Below are positions 7,722-16,213 of a stretch of 64,000 bases of DNA, piece by piece. Every line of letters begins with the position of its first letter. The first letter of the stretch is position 1. Location: the NCBI GenBank assembly GCA_038527215.1, contig JBCBGC010000008.1:1-64000 (forward strand), given 5' to 3'. The translations under genes and the position numbers were made by a program. The stretch is from JAWPMV01 sp038527215. Its GTDB lineage: Bacteria > Bacteroidota > Bacteroidia > J057. A model generated the notes under the pieces. It was not told the origin of the DNA. It saw only the letters and a program-made list of their open reading frames with translations, and did not search any database.

Positions 7722-9812
7722 ATGCGACCCCTGGTTTTTATCTTGTGCCTGCTAACAGGGACACCGACCCTTTTTGCCCAAAGCAGCCCTATCGATACCC
7801 TCACTTGCGGAGATACCCTTTTCGCAGAATATAATCCCCAACTCGGCGGCTCCTTAGAAGATACCCTGCTGGCCTGGGTAGGCAACTGCCAGTCTACCAT
7901 CCGCTTTGACTTCTACACCGCGAATGTGCCCGACGCAGCTGATATCTACTATGTGGATCAGCACGGCAACGAACAGTTTGTGGGTAGCCTGCCTTATTTT
8001 GGAGGAAACTGTTACGTCAACAATTACTTTTTTGATTCCACCCAATATCCCCTTTCAACCGCCATGAACGAGCAGAACTGTCTGCCGGGATTTGTGGAAA
8101 TGTATGGTCAGGGCTACCCGTTTCAGGATTCTATTCGGCGTAGGATGAGCCTGCCCTCTGATTTTAAATTTGCTTCTTCCTTCCAAACCAGCGCCCGCCT
8201 TCACTTGCGCATGCCCGAGGGCATGTGGGGCGTAAAGTTCATCGTGCGCTCCCATTCCACCAATTACTCCTTCCTAAAGATACTGTGGGATTGTAGCCCG
8301 GAGGCTTGTATCACGGCCGCGGCTGAACCCGCTTGTGTGGGAGATAGTGTGCAGCTTTCTGCCCTGGAGGAGGCCTACAGCTACCAGTGGCAGGGACCAG
8401 CTGGATTTATCAGTGCGGAAAAAAATCCTGTTCTACCCGATGTTCAACTTTCCCAAAGCGGCTGGTACGTCTTGACCGGCCAGTATTTAGGTGGCTTGAG
8501 TGGGGTAGATTCCGTATGGGTAGCGGTCACGGCTCCTGTGGCCACTATCTCGCCGGATACTGCTTTCATCTGTCAGGGAGGCAGTGCGACCCTCCTCGCC
8601 CAAGGGGGTGTTTCAGCCCTTTGGCACCCATCAGGAACCTCAGACTTACAAGTCAGTGGGATGCAGGCCCAGGCCTCGCCCGGTCAAGCCACTGAATATC
8701 AGGTGGAGGTCACCGATGCACAAGGCTGCAAAGCCACGGCTAGTGCCTGGGTGATTCCCACCGCGATGGAAGTGCAGCCGCTAGGCATCGATCCTAGTTG
8801 TCAGGGATTATCTAATGGCGAAATCCAGGTGCAGCATCCTGGGGGACAAGCCCCTTTTAACCTGAGGATTGACGGGGGAGATTGGCAGCCAGGTTTGACC
8901 TATGGAGGATTGGCCGCCGGTTCCTATTTGGTGGAGGTCCAGGATGCACAGGGCTGTACCGGCCAGGAACAAATCCTGCTGACCGAGCCGGAGGAATTAA
9001 TCCTCATGGCGGGGACTCAATCTCCTACCTGTGAGGGCGCTTGTAATGCGGAAGTGTTACTGATGCCTATGGGCGGGACCGCGCCATATCAGTATCGCTG
9101 GGAGGGATTAGCCGTTGATTCAGTAGTTTCGGGAATTTGTGCGGGAAAATTTGAAGCTAAACTCATGGATTCACAGGGATGTGAAGCTATAGAAGAAGTA
9201 GAGATTGAAAAAGGGGCTGCTTTTCGCATCAAACTCAAGGGAGATACGCGCGTTCGGGAACGAGAACTTGTCACCCTTCGGGTAGAAAGTCCTCAGCTTC
9301 TGGCTGAGATCAGCTGGCCTGGTCATTGTGAGGCGGGTTGCCTGCCAGAACTGAGTTTCCTGCCGGACTCTAACCAATGGGTCTGGGTAGAAGCCCGCTC
9401 TGAGGAAGGCTGCCTGGCTCAGGACAGTGCTTTTGTCCGCCTAAAAAAACGCGTCCAATGCATCGAAGGTATTTATGCACCGAATGCTTTTTCACCCAAT
9501 GGGGATGGCGTGAACGAAGGCTTTACCCTCTACGCTGACCAGATCGGTTTCCTCCAGGTCAGCGNNNNNNNNNNCTACGCTGACCTGGAGGAAACCGATC
9601 TGGTGCAGGTCCGGCAGTTCAGCATTTTTAACCGCTGGGGCAAAAAAGTCTTTCAGACCCAGGGCCTCATTCCCAATGATCCTACGCAGGGATGGGACGG
9701 GACTTTTCAGGGCCAGGCCGTGCCTCCCGGAGCTTACACCTGGGCCGCAGATTTTGAGAGAGAAGACGGGCTGGTATTCACTTGTGGAGGTAACCTGCTG
9801 CTGTTGAGGTAA
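7722..9812 (+). CDS. T9SS type-B sorting domain (CHU_C) surface protein with SprB-like repeats; contains an assembly gap
   Basis: As assembled, 696 aa including 10 N. A signal peptide (cleavage after FAQ, near 22) is followed by an unclassified region (about 25-195), an Ig-like domain (about 200-350) and two SprB-type repeats (starting near SCQGLSNGEI and PTCEGACNAEV, each ending in a DxQGC segment). The C-terminus has the gliding-motility-type sorting domain: YAPNAFSPNGDGVNEGF, then IFNRWGKKVF, GWDGTFQGQAVPPGAY and a final CGGNLLLLR. These domains target proteins through the type IX secretion system to the cell surface or medium. The gap at 9565-9574 and its inverted flank add about 15 spurious residues; without them the domain reads normally (681 aa). 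Function of the exported part is unknown, possibly adhesion. Confidence 0.88.
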   Translation: MRPLVFILCLLTGTPTLFAQSSPIDTLTCGDTLFAEYNPQLGGSLEDTLLAWVGNCQSTIRFDFYTANVPDAADIYYVDQHGNEQFVGSLPYFGGNCYVNNYFFDSTQYPLSTAMNEQNCLPGFVEMYGQGYPFQDSIRRRMSLPSDFKFASSFQTSARLHLRMPEGMWGVKFIVRSHSTNYSFLKILWDCSPEACITAAAEPACVGDSVQLSALEEAYSYQWQGPAGFISAEKNPVLPDVQLSQSGWYVLTGQYLGGLSGVDSVWVAVTAPVATISPDTAFICQGGSATLLAQGGVSALWHPSGTSDLQVSGMQAQASPGQATEYQVEVTDAQGCKATASAWVIPTAMEVQPLGIDPSCQGLSNGEIQVQHPGGQAPFNLRIDGGDWQPGLTYGGLAAGSYLVEVQDAQGCTGQEQILLTEPEELILMAGTQSPTCEGACNAEVLLMPMGGTAPYQYRWEGLAVDSVVSGICAGKFEAKLMDSQGCEAIEEVEIEKGAAFRIKLKGDTRVRERELVTLRVESPQLLAEISWPGHCEAGCLPELSFLPDSNQWVWVEARSEEGCLAQDSAFVRLKKRVQCIEGIYAPNAFSPNGDGVNEGFTLYADQIGFLQVSXXXXYADLEETDLVQVRQFSIFNRWGKKVFQTQGLIPNDPTQGWDGTFQGQAVPPGAYTWAADFEREDGLVFTCGGNLLLLR
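9541..9601. other. Scaffold gap with fold-back artefact (10 N at 9565-9574)
   Basis: The 24 nt before the Ns (9541-9564) are the exact reverse complement of 9578-9601 after them, and tacgctgacc occurs at both 9531 and 9576. The left contig end therefore looks like a fold-back onto the opposite strand. Removing 9531-9575 (45 nt) joins ...FTLYAD to LEETDLVQV..., the normal sequence of the sorting domain. This is an assembly artefact, not biology. Confidence 0.85.
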
Positions 9813-9855
9813 GTACTGGCTAGATCAGCCTGAAAAATGATTAGCTCCTTGGATA

Positions 9856-9886
9856 TTTATTTAGTTATCCTATTTCCTTAACTTTA
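9856..9886 (+). promoter_or_regulatory. Candidate promoter for the first hybrid kinase-cyclase
   Basis: TTTA (9856-9859), a 19-nt spacer and TAACTTTA (9879-9886) resemble the Bacteroidota pattern TTTG-N19-TAnnTTTG with one mismatch in each box. It lies 18 bp before the GTG start at 9904. Confidence 0.33.
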
Positions 9887-9903
9887 AGGGTCTAAGCAAT
9901 ACG

Positions 9904-12900
9904 GTGAAGAAACTCAGACCCTTTTTTCTACAGCAAGCCTTGACCCTGGTGTTGATTGTCGCGGGAGTAATCCTGGTGGTCATGCATGTCTCCATTTCCA
10001 ACACCCTGAAGGATTTGTCCCAGTCGCTGATTACCCGTAGTCAGGACCGGACAGAGTTGGAATTGAACGGCTTTTTTCAGGACGTAAAGCAGGAATTGGA
10101 AAAAACGGCGCGTCAGGGGGAGTTGGGCATGTTCGATGAACTGAGCATTGAAGCCCTCAATCCTCACTTCATTCCGTTGTTGAGCCTTTCTCCCCAAATT
10201 TCTTCCGTACAGATTGCCAACGATCAGGGGCAGGAATACATGCTCATGCATAAGGATTCTGTTTGGATCAACCGCATGATCCAGAGGAATAAAAACCGGA
10301 ACTGGATCATGTGGCAGAACCTGGACCAGGAGCATCCGAAGGTTATTTCTGCCTACGAAGACGAAAACTCCTTTCTGATAGAAGAAAAAGACTGGTTCAA
10401 GATTGCGATAGAAGAAAATCCTGAGGGAGAATTACAATGGATGCGTCCCTATCGATTCAAGACCGCAAGTAAATCCGGGCTGACCGTTTCGGTGCCTTTT
10501 CAGTCTGCCAACCAGCCAGGCATCACCTATGTGATCGCCGTGGATGTGCTGCTCTCGGATATTTCTCGTTTCACCATGGGATTAGAAGGCAGCTTACACG
10601 AAAGAAAATTTGTCATCACGGATGAAGGCAAGACCATCGGTCTGCCACAAGATCCTGAACTGTCTGATGTGCCTTCTTTGGAACCCCTCGTCCTGGTACC
10701 TGCCAAAGAATTGGGGATTCCTTCTTTGACCAAAGCCCTGGAAACCTGGGAAAAAAAGGGCAAACCTGCGGCTGAACCTTTCCGGTTTTCTTTGGAAAGG
10801 GAAGGCTGGTGGGGCGGTATGCGGCCCTTCAGCCTGGGGGGAGAAACCTATCTGTATCTGGGCGTAGCCGTCCCTGAATCTGATTTTCTCAGCAGTGTGC
10901 AGCGGACCCGCAATATCATCTATTTGGGCTGGGCCCTTATTCTGGCCCTCGCCTTATTGGTGTGGAACAGTGTCCAACGCCAGAAGAAAGCTCGTCAACT
11001 CATGGCCCGGCAGGATGAAATTATTGCCGAAGAGAAGCGGAAGGCCGAGTTGGAAAAGCAAAAGGCCCATATCGAAGCTGAACGGGTGGAGCGTTTAGAG
11101 CAGGTCGATAAATTAAAAGATGAGTTTTTGGCCAATACCTCCCATGAATTACGCACCCCGCTGAATGGGATCATCGGTATTTCTGAATACCTCATGGAAG
11201 GGGGCGGGAATTTTACGGAGGAAGAAGTACGGCATCAGTTAAGCATGATTATTTCTTCGGGTAAAAGACTTTCTACCCTGGTCGATGATTTGCTGGATTT
11301 TTCCAAATTACGCAGCCACACCATTGCGCTGCAGCAAAAGCCTCTGGATATCCGCTCTCTGACCGAAATCGTGTTGCGTCTCACCGATTCCCTGGCTCGC
11401 GTAAAGAACCTGGGCTTGTACAATGATATCAGCCCGGACACGCCTTCCGTCTTGGGAGACGAAAATCGCCTCCAGCAAATCCTGTTTAACCTGATCGGGA
11501 ACGCCATCAAATTCACCGATAAGGGAGAGATTCGCGTCTCTGCCCGGGAAAAAGAAGGCATGGTTGAAATCGAAGTAAGCGATACCGGCATCGGGATACC
11601 CGCAGAAAAGTTGGATACCATCTTTACCTCTTTCGAACAGGCCGATGGCGACATCAGCCGGACCTATGGAGGGACGGGCCTGGGCTTGACCATCACCCGA
11701 AAGCTGGTGGAACTGCATGGCGGCCACATCCGGGTGGAGTCAGAACCGGGAAAAGGCTCAAACTTTTTCTTTAGCCTGCCCATTTCAGATACGGAAGCCG
11801 AAGGGGAATTGCTGCTGACGGACCGTATCGCCATGGCCAAAGTAGCGGGTGAGGAAGAAGAACTACCGGCCCTGACCGCGGCTGGGCCGAAGGATAGTTT
11901 TAGCCAGAGTGTCAGGATTTTGGTGGTGGATGATGAGCCCATCAATCTACATGTAATCACCAATCACCTGACCGCAGCCAATTACTCTATACAAGCCGCT
12001 ACCAATGGGGAAGAGGCCTTGCAGATTCTGGACCGGGATGGGCCTTTTGACCTGGTGCTCCTGGACCTGATGATGCCCAAAATGTCCGGCTATGAGGTCT
12101 GCCAGCGGATTCGGGAAAAATACCTCCCCAGCGAATTGCCGGTGATCTTTATTACCGCCAAGAATCAGGTAGGGGATTTGGTACAGGGCCTGGCCTATGG
12201 AGCCAATGATTATCTGGCCAAGCCTTTTTCCAAAAATGAATTCCTGGCCCGGGTCAAGACCCACCTCAATCTGCTCAATATCAATACGGCCTACGGTAAG
12301 TTTGTGCCCCACGAATTCCTCAGGGCACTGGGACGGGAGTCTATCCTGGATGTAAAACTGGGGGACCAGACCGAGCGAAACGTAAGTGTGCTTTTTTCCG
12401 ATATCCGCTCTTACACCACCTTGTCAGAGTCCATGACTCCCGAGGAAAATTTCAATTTTATCAATGCCTACGTAGGCCGTATGGGCCCACCCATCAAGCA
12501 AAACCGGGGCATCGTCAACCAATATTTGGGAGATGGCATCATGGCCCTGTTTCCGCGCGAGCCAGAAGATGCGGTTAAGGCAGCCCTGGAAATGCAGCGG
12601 GAAATAGCCCGCTATAACCTCAAACGTGGGGCAGCAGATCGCATGTTGCTGCGGGTAGGCATGGGCATTCATACGGGTTCCTTGCGTATGGGCATCATTG
12701 GAGACATTGAGCGCCTGGATGCAGCCATCGTATCCGATACCGTCAATACCGCTGCTCGCCTGGAAGGCCTCACCAAATATTTCCGCTCGACCCTCATCAT
12801 TAGTTCCGATACTCTGGCCCAGCTCTCCCATCCCGAATCTTTTAATTATCGGTATTTAGGGAAAGTGCAGGTTAAAGGGAAGCACAAGCCGGTGGATATT

Positions 12901-13149
12901 TATGAGTTTTTTGATGGGGATGAACCGGAAATCAAAGATGCCAAAAGTCGGACGAAAAAGCCTTTTGAGGCTGGTTTGACCGCCTATTATCAGCGCGACT
13001 TTGAAAAGGCTATCCAATATTTCCATACCTGCCGGACCATGTTCCCTGAGGATGTGGTGGCAGAAGAATACCTCGTTAAGGCCCGCGATCTGCGGGAGAG
13101 ACCCTTACCAGATGATTGGCAAGGTGTAGAAACGATGGAGACTAAATAA
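9904..13149 (+). CDS. Hybrid sensor histidine kinase - receiver - class III nucleotide cyclase
   Basis: 1081 aa from GTG 9904. Order: TM1 (about 11-30); a periplasmic sensor of about 300 aa (Cache-like by size and position); TM2 (about 336-355); a charged coiled coil; HisKA with SHELRTPLNG (His414); HATPase_c with N box NLIGNAIKFT, G1 DTGIGIP and G2 GGTGLGL; receiver domain with LVLLDLMMP (phospho-acceptor Asp721) and Lys in KPFS; class III cyclase with metal Asp833 (FSDIRSYT) and Asp877 (YLGDGIM) and NTAARLEG carrying the transition-state Asn/Arg; and a TPR-like tail (about 1030-1075). All catalytic residues for phosphotransfer and cyclisation are present. The usual purine-binding Lys is Gln (NQYLGDG) and the second specificity position is Ala (AAIVSDTVN). 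It likely couples an external signal to cAMP or cGMP synthesis. It converges on lspA 2 bp away. Confidence 0.93.
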   Translation: MKKLRPFFLQQALTLVLIVAGVILVVMHVSISNTLKDLSQSLITRSQDRTELELNGFFQDVKQELEKTARQGELGMFDELSIEALNPHFIPLLSLSPQISSVQIANDQGQEYMLMHKDSVWINRMIQRNKNRNWIMWQNLDQEHPKVISAYEDENSFLIEEKDWFKIAIEENPEGELQWMRPYRFKTASKSGLTVSVPFQSANQPGITYVIAVDVLLSDISRFTMGLEGSLHERKFVITDEGKTIGLPQDPELSDVPSLEPLVLVPAKELGIPSLTKALETWEKKGKPAAEPFRFSLEREGWWGGMRPFSLGGETYLYLGVAVPESDFLSSVQRTRNIIYLGWALILALALLVWNSVQRQKKARQLMARQDEIIAEEKRKAELEKQKAHIEAERVERLEQVDKLKDEFLANTSHELRTPLNGIIGISEYLMEGGGNFTEEEVRHQLSMIISSGKRLSTLVDDLLDFSKLRSHTIALQQKPLDIRSLTEIVLRLTDSLARVKNLGLYNDISPDTPSVLGDENRLQQILFNLIGNAIKFTDKGEIRVSAREKEGMVEIEVSDTGIGIPAEKLDTIFTSFEQADGDISRTYGGTGLGLTITRKLVELHGGHIRVESEPGKGSNFFFSLPISDTEAEGELLLTDRIAMAKVAGEEEELPALTAAGPKDSFSQSVRILVVDDEPINLHVITNHLTAANYSIQAATNGEEALQILDRDGPFDLVLLDLMMPKMSGYEVCQRIREKYLPSELPVIFITAKNQVGDLVQGLAYGANDYLAKPFSKNEFLARVKTHLNLLNINTAYGKFVPHEFLRALGRESILDVKLGDQTERNVSVLFSDIRSYTTLSESMTPEENFNFINAYVGRMGPPIKQNRGIVNQYLGDGIMALFPREPEDAVKAALEMQREIARYNLKRGAADRMLLRVGMGIHTGSLRMGIIGDIERLDAAIVSDTVNTAARLEGLTKYFRSTLIISSDTLAQLSHPESFNYRYLGKVQVKGKHKPVDIYEFFDGDEPEIKDAKSRTKKPFEAGLTAYYQRDFEKAIQYFHTCRTMFPEDVVAEEYLVKARDLRERPLPDDWQGVETMETK

Positions 13150-13151
13150 AC

Positions 13152-13721
13152 TTAGCTTTGCGGGGTGTCAGCGTCGGATGGCTCTGCGGATGCTTCCTCC
13201 TGAGGGGTTTCAGGAGTTTCGGTCTCCTCAGCTTGTTTGCTATTGATTGGGAAAAAAACCAGCATCAGAATCGCCCCTATGGTGATGGAAACATCTGCCA
13301 TGTTGAAGACGCCCGTTCGGACGATGCCCAGATCAATGTGTAAAAAGTCTGTAACCGAGCCATACATGACCCGGTCAATCATATTGCCGATGCCCCCACC
13401 GATCATAAAGCAGAGGCCTAACAGCGTGCCGCGGGTGAACTTTTGATCGGTAAGCACCAGTTTGAGGGCAAAGATCAGCACCAGGGTAGGCAGAAATATA
13501 AGCAGGAACATGCGCAGGGCAGGAGGGAAGTCCGAGCCAAAGCTCAGGAAAGCTCCCGTGTTCTCATCCTTGGTGAGAATAAAATGATCATCAATGATCG
13601 AAATGTGCTCCCGGAAGTCCACATTCTCTCGCACAATGGTCTTGGAAACCTGATCACAGCCAATGTTTGCCAGGATAATACTCAGGATGGTTACAATCCG
13701 GAACCAGGAAATAGCTTTCAT
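13152..13721 (-). CDS. lspA: Lipoprotein signal peptidase (signal peptidase II)
   Basis: 189 aa from ATG 13721 (MKAISWFRIV); an upstream in-frame start at 13754 would overlap the promoter-like element and adds a non-membrane extension. LspA cleaves prolipoproteins before the lipidated Cys at the inner membrane. Four membrane helices are visible. The family signatures are CDQVSK near the N-terminus, the catalytic Asp in GNMIDRV, and the second catalytic Asp in FNMADVSI. The C-terminal 30 residues form a Pro/Glu/Thr-rich tail, longer than in E. coli LspA. Substrates in this window include the lipoproteins at 4170, 16585, 39220 and 48465. It is single-gene and convergent with the kinase-cyclase. 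Confidence 0.95.
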   Translation of the reverse strand: MKAISWFRIVTILSIILANIGCDQVSKTIVRENVDFREHISIIDDHFILTKDENTGAFLSFGSDFPPALRMFLLIFLPTLVLIFALKLVLTDQKFTRGTLLGLCFMIGGGIGNMIDRVMYGSVTDFLHIDLGIVRTGVFNMADVSITIGAILMLVFFPINSKQAEETETPETPQEEASAEPSDADTPQS

Positions 13722-13741
13722 GCAATGGTGAGTTAAGGGCT

Positions 13742-13773
13742 CAAAGGTACACAAGCCTTCAGAAAAAGGACAA
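13742..13773 (-). promoter_or_regulatory. Bacteroidota-type promoter of lspA
   Basis: Read on the minus strand: TTG (13773-13771), 21-nt spacer, then TACCTTTG (13749-13742), a perfect TAnnTTTG -7 element. It leaves a leader of about 15-20 nt before ATG 13721. No Shine-Dalgarno is visible. Confidence 0.55.
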
Positions 13774-13819
13774 GTTAAATGTAGAACGCCCTTCTTTCAC
13801 AAATGTTGGGACGCTCCTC

Positions 13820-14150
13820 AGCGGATGCAGTGCAACCGCCCCACTGGCTTCCAGCCGGTAAAACCCTCTGCCGCAGCTGCAAGCTGTGGCTACGTCCGCT
13901 GGGAATCCCCATGTCAGTGTATGCAGTGGAACCGCCCCACTGGCTTCCAGCCGGTAAAACCTTTGCCGCAGCTGCAAGCTGCGGCTACGCCCGCTGGGAA
14001 TCCCCATGTCAGCGGATGCAGTGGAACCGTAACACTGGCTTCCAGCCGGTAAAACCCCCTACCGCAGCTGCAAGCTGCGGCCAATCTCCCAGCGCAGCTG
14101 AACCATTTTTCAGCGGACGCTGGCCCCATGTCAGCGGATGCCATCCGCTG
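13820..14150. repeat. REP-like tandem array 1 (three units of about 95 bp)
   Basis: Three near-identical units start with the hairpin ACTGGCT-TCC-AGCCGGT at 13843, 13939 and 14034 (spacing 96 and 95 bp), each followed by CCGCAGCT-GCA-AGCTGCGG and then a CGCTGGGA segment and a GCGGATGCAGTGGAACC link. Each hairpin has a 7-8 bp stem and a 3-nt loop. A degenerate tail (to about 14150) has CAGCGGACGCTG and CAGCGGATGCCATCCGCTG hairpins. The same hairpins recur at 27.8-28.5 and 33.5-34.5 kb. Open frames across the array are by-products of the repeat. It lies between lspA (minus) and a thioredoxin-like gene (plus). Confidence 0.85.
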
Positions 14151-14337
14151 CTACCGACTCCATCGGAACCCACCGACTCCACCCACACTACCGGAATTCC
14201 GCCTATTTTTCGACCAGCGTCTTTAATTTCTCGACGGCGAGGGTAGGGTGGCATGCCGGATATGTGTATGTTGAATGCGTGGACAGAAAAAGGGTAATTT
14301 CCCTTTCTTATCAATCAGAAACTCAAATCTAAATATC

Positions 14338-14949
14338 ATGAGAAAAATCCTGAGTCTGTTAGTCAGTGGCCTGATCCTGATGGCTATGACGGCTCCTTCC
14401 GGATACCAGGTAGGGGATGTAGTCGCAGATTTTAAGCTGAAAAATGTCAACGGAGAAATGATCTCCATGGAATCCTATCCTGATGCAGAAGGTTTTATTG
14501 TGGTCTTCACCTGCAATACCTGCCCAGTAGCCAAACTTTACGAGCAACGCATCATTGATTTAGCCAGTAAATTCAATGACCAGGGATATCCTTTGTTAGC
14601 CATCAACCCCAACGATCCGGTGAGAAAACCTGGTGATAGTTTTGATGCCATGGTTACCCGGTCAGCGGAAAAAGATTATCCTTTCCCTTATCTCTGGGAT
14701 GAAACCCAGGAAGTGGCCCGGGACTTTGGTGCTACGGCCACGCCTCATACCTTTCTCCTGAAGAAAACGGAAGACGGAAAAGCCAAGGTGGCCTACATCG
14801 GGGCCATTGATGACAAAACCAACGCTAAGACTGAAGCCGAAGTAGGCGTGAAGTACGTTGAGAAAGCCATTAAGGCGCTGAAGAAAGGCGAAAAGATCGA
14901 AACCGAGCAAACCCGGGCCATCGGTTGCTCCATCAAATGGAAGCAATAA
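14338..14949 (+). CDS. Exported thioredoxin-fold protein (AhpC/TSA or redoxin family)
   Basis: 203 aa from ATG 14338, chosen because it begins a signal peptide (MRKILSLLVSGLILMAM). The mature protein is a thioredoxin fold: GYQVGDVVADFKLKN opens the redoxin domain, VVFTCNTCPVAK carries CxxC in the position of the thioredoxin active site, and the cis-Pro loop appears as ATATPHTFLL. It ends in CSIKWK. Such periplasmic redoxins reduce or oxidise client thiols or detoxify peroxides. The CNTC motif (not CGPC) is typical of a peroxiredoxin-like subgroup that contains an HTFLL motif. A strong terminator follows at 14971. Physiological partner unknown. Confidence 0.88.
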   Translation: MRKILSLLVSGLILMAMTAPSGYQVGDVVADFKLKNVNGEMISMESYPDAEGFIVVFTCNTCPVAKLYEQRIIDLASKFNDQGYPLLAINPNDPVRKPGDSFDAMVTRSAEKDYPFPYLWDETQEVARDFGATATPHTFLLKKTEDGKAKVAYIGAIDDKTNAKTEAEVGVKYVEKAIKALKKGEKIETEQTRAIGCSIKWKQ

Positions 14950-14970
14950 GGCAAACTTGCAAAAAATGCG

Positions 14971-14995
14971 AACCCTGCCTCGGCAGGGTTTTTTT
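14971..14995 (+). terminator. Intrinsic terminator after the redoxin gene
   Basis: AACCCTGCC (14971-14979), loop TC and GGCAGGGTT (14982-14990), a 9-bp GC-rich stem, followed by a T run to 14995. It closes the redoxin transcript. The last T residues also form the -33 region of the next promoter. Confidence 0.8.
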
Positions 14996-15034
14996 ATGGA
15001 GAAATCATATACATAGATTTGTGATGTATCACAA
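14991..15034 (+). promoter_or_regulatory. PadR promoter with overlapping palindromic operator
   Basis: TTTT (14991-14994), a 19-nt spacer and TAGATTTG (15014-15021), a perfect -7 element. Overlapping its end is the 16-bp palindrome TTGTGAT-GT-ATCACAA (15019-15034). It is 33 bp before the PadR start. The position suits autorepression by the PadR regulator; PadR proteins bind short palindromes near their own promoter. Confidence 0.5.
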
Positions 15035-15066
15035 TCCTATATATATTGCAACCATAGGCATTGATT

Positions 15067-15417
15067 ATGTATTCAAAAGAATTATTAAAAGGGACCTTAA
15101 AGCCGATCATCCTGCAATTGCTTTCCGACCAGGGGCGCATGTATGGATATGAGTTGGTACAAAAGGTCAAGGAGCGTTCCGAGGGAAAGATTCTCATTAA
15201 GGAAGGTTCCCTCTATCCTATCCTGCATAGCTTGCGGGCTGAGGGTATTCTGGATACAGAAGCCCAGCAGGTGGGAGGACGTACCCGTAAGTATTACCTG
15301 ATTTCCCAAAAGGGAAAAGCCCAGGCAGAAGCTGCCGTGGCAGAACTTCGAGACTTCATGGAGACTCTCCAGCAAGTGATTCACCCTAAACCAGATCCAC
15401 ATCATGCATCTTCCTGA
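15067..15417 (+). CDS. PadR-family transcriptional regulator
   Basis: 116 aa from ATG 15067 (MYSKELLKG); TTG 15061 is an alternative two codons upstream. It is a short winged-helix PadR protein: GTLKPIILQLL helix 1, GRMYGYELVQKV helix 2-3, EGSLYPILHSLRAEGIL recognition helix and wing, GRTRKYYLI strand pair, then a C-terminal dimerisation helix. The usual role is repression of membrane or stress genes, released by a small ligand. It overlaps the next gene by 14 bp, the common arrangement in which PadR precedes a membrane protein that it is thought to act with. The palindrome at 15019 is the likely operator. Confidence 0.93.
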   Translation: MYSKELLKGTLKPIILQLLSDQGRMYGYELVQKVKERSEGKILIKEGSLYPILHSLRAEGILDTEAQQVGGRTRKYYLISQKGKAQAEAAVAELRDFMETLQQVIHPKPDPHHASS

Positions 15418-15868
15418 ATCTTATATCCATCGTATCTCCCGCTACCTGGATGAAAGTGCCCTGGTTCATGGAGAAGTAAAAGCCGACATTCTGGACCATA
15501 TGTGTTGCCAGATAGAAGCTGAAATGGAACAAGGAGAAAGCTTCGATAAGGCTTTCGAACAAAGTTGCCAGGTATTCGCCCCGGAGGACCTGGCCGATAT
15601 TCAAGCGGACACTCTTTATTTTTTAACTATAAAACGGAATCGTATGCTGTTAAAAACCATTTTCATTACGGCTTATGCATCTGTCGCCCTATATGTCATG
15701 GGCTTTGGCTTTCTGGATTTTTTCAAGTTTTTCCTCGCCGATCAGCCAACAGCCTACATGTTGAGTTTTATCTTGAAGACTGCTGGTGTGAGCTTTTTCT
15801 GTTTCGGCTTCCTGCCTGCCCTTACTTTGTATGGGTACAGACGGGCGCTACGACTGATCAGCAGTTAG
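15404..15868 (+). CDS. PadR-associated membrane protein
   Basis: 154 aa. The first 85 residues are soluble and helical and contain a conserved-looking EVKADILDHMCCQIEAEME segment, a pattern (DHL/M near the start) seen in proteins encoded downstream of PadR in Bacteroidota. Two C-terminal hydrophobic segments (about 83-108 and 118-145) are membrane helices. It overlaps padR by 14 bp, which indicates translational coupling. The family is not one I can name with certainty (DUF1700/DUF1129-like by architecture). It may help sense envelope state with PadR. Confidence 0.8.
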   Translation: MHLPESYIHRISRYLDESALVHGEVKADILDHMCCQIEAEMEQGESFDKAFEQSCQVFAPEDLADIQADTLYFLTIKRNRMLLKTIFITAYASVALYVMGFGFLDFFKFFLADQPTAYMLSFILKTAGVSFFCFGFLPALTLYGYRRALRLISS

Positions 15869-15898
15869 GCGGCAAAGACCTCTTCTCACTCAAATCCA

Positions 15899-15930
15899 AA
15901 TCCCCGATCCTGAAACCAGGATCGGGGATT
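15899..15930. terminator. 14-bp perfect inverted repeat, probable terminator of the PadR operon
   Basis: AATCCCCGATCCTG (15899-15912), loop AAAC, CAGGATCGGGGATT (15917-15930): a perfect 14-bp stem 30 bp after the membrane protein stop. No strong T tract follows on either strand, so it could also be a transcript-stabilising 3' hairpin. Confidence 0.6.
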
Positions 15931-16213
15931 ACTACTACTTGAATATTCCTTCGGAACATGAGGAAGGAAACCTATCTGCTAATAAAGCCAATGGCTCCGT
16001 CTGGGGATTGACGGAGCACATTGAGTTTGGGGTATTAGGTAGGTTAAAACCGAAAATCAATCGGATATGTGATCCTTTGATCTTCATATGTAAGATAGAA
16101 AATTATCCACCTGCGCCCAAATAGGTGAATGGTCGTTCATTTTATAATCTCGTAATGAATTAAAGCGAAAATTAACCGAAAAAAGCCACTATCGGACAGA
16201 TCAGTCCTGAATC
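15931..16213. other. Gene-free stretch with one further hairpin
   Basis: About 280 bp (345 bp counting the terminator) with no convincing frame. It holds the inverted repeat GCTCCGTC (15994-16001) / GACGGAGC (16010-16017) with an 8-nt loop. The 3' half is AT-rich and lies downstream of crcB on the minus strand. It might belong to a small RNA; nothing else supports that. Confidence 0.35.

Noticed and set aside
13803..14246. Open frames in both strands across repeat array 1, rich in TGFQPV and ASCGYARWESP text
   Set aside because: The open reading frame is a by-product of the repeat sequence; similar text appears in frames of the other arrays and no start signal or conserved protein supports it.
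15939..16124. 61-aa plus-strand frame
   Set aside because: No coding composition, overlaps a hairpin and a gap region; no homology signs in the text.
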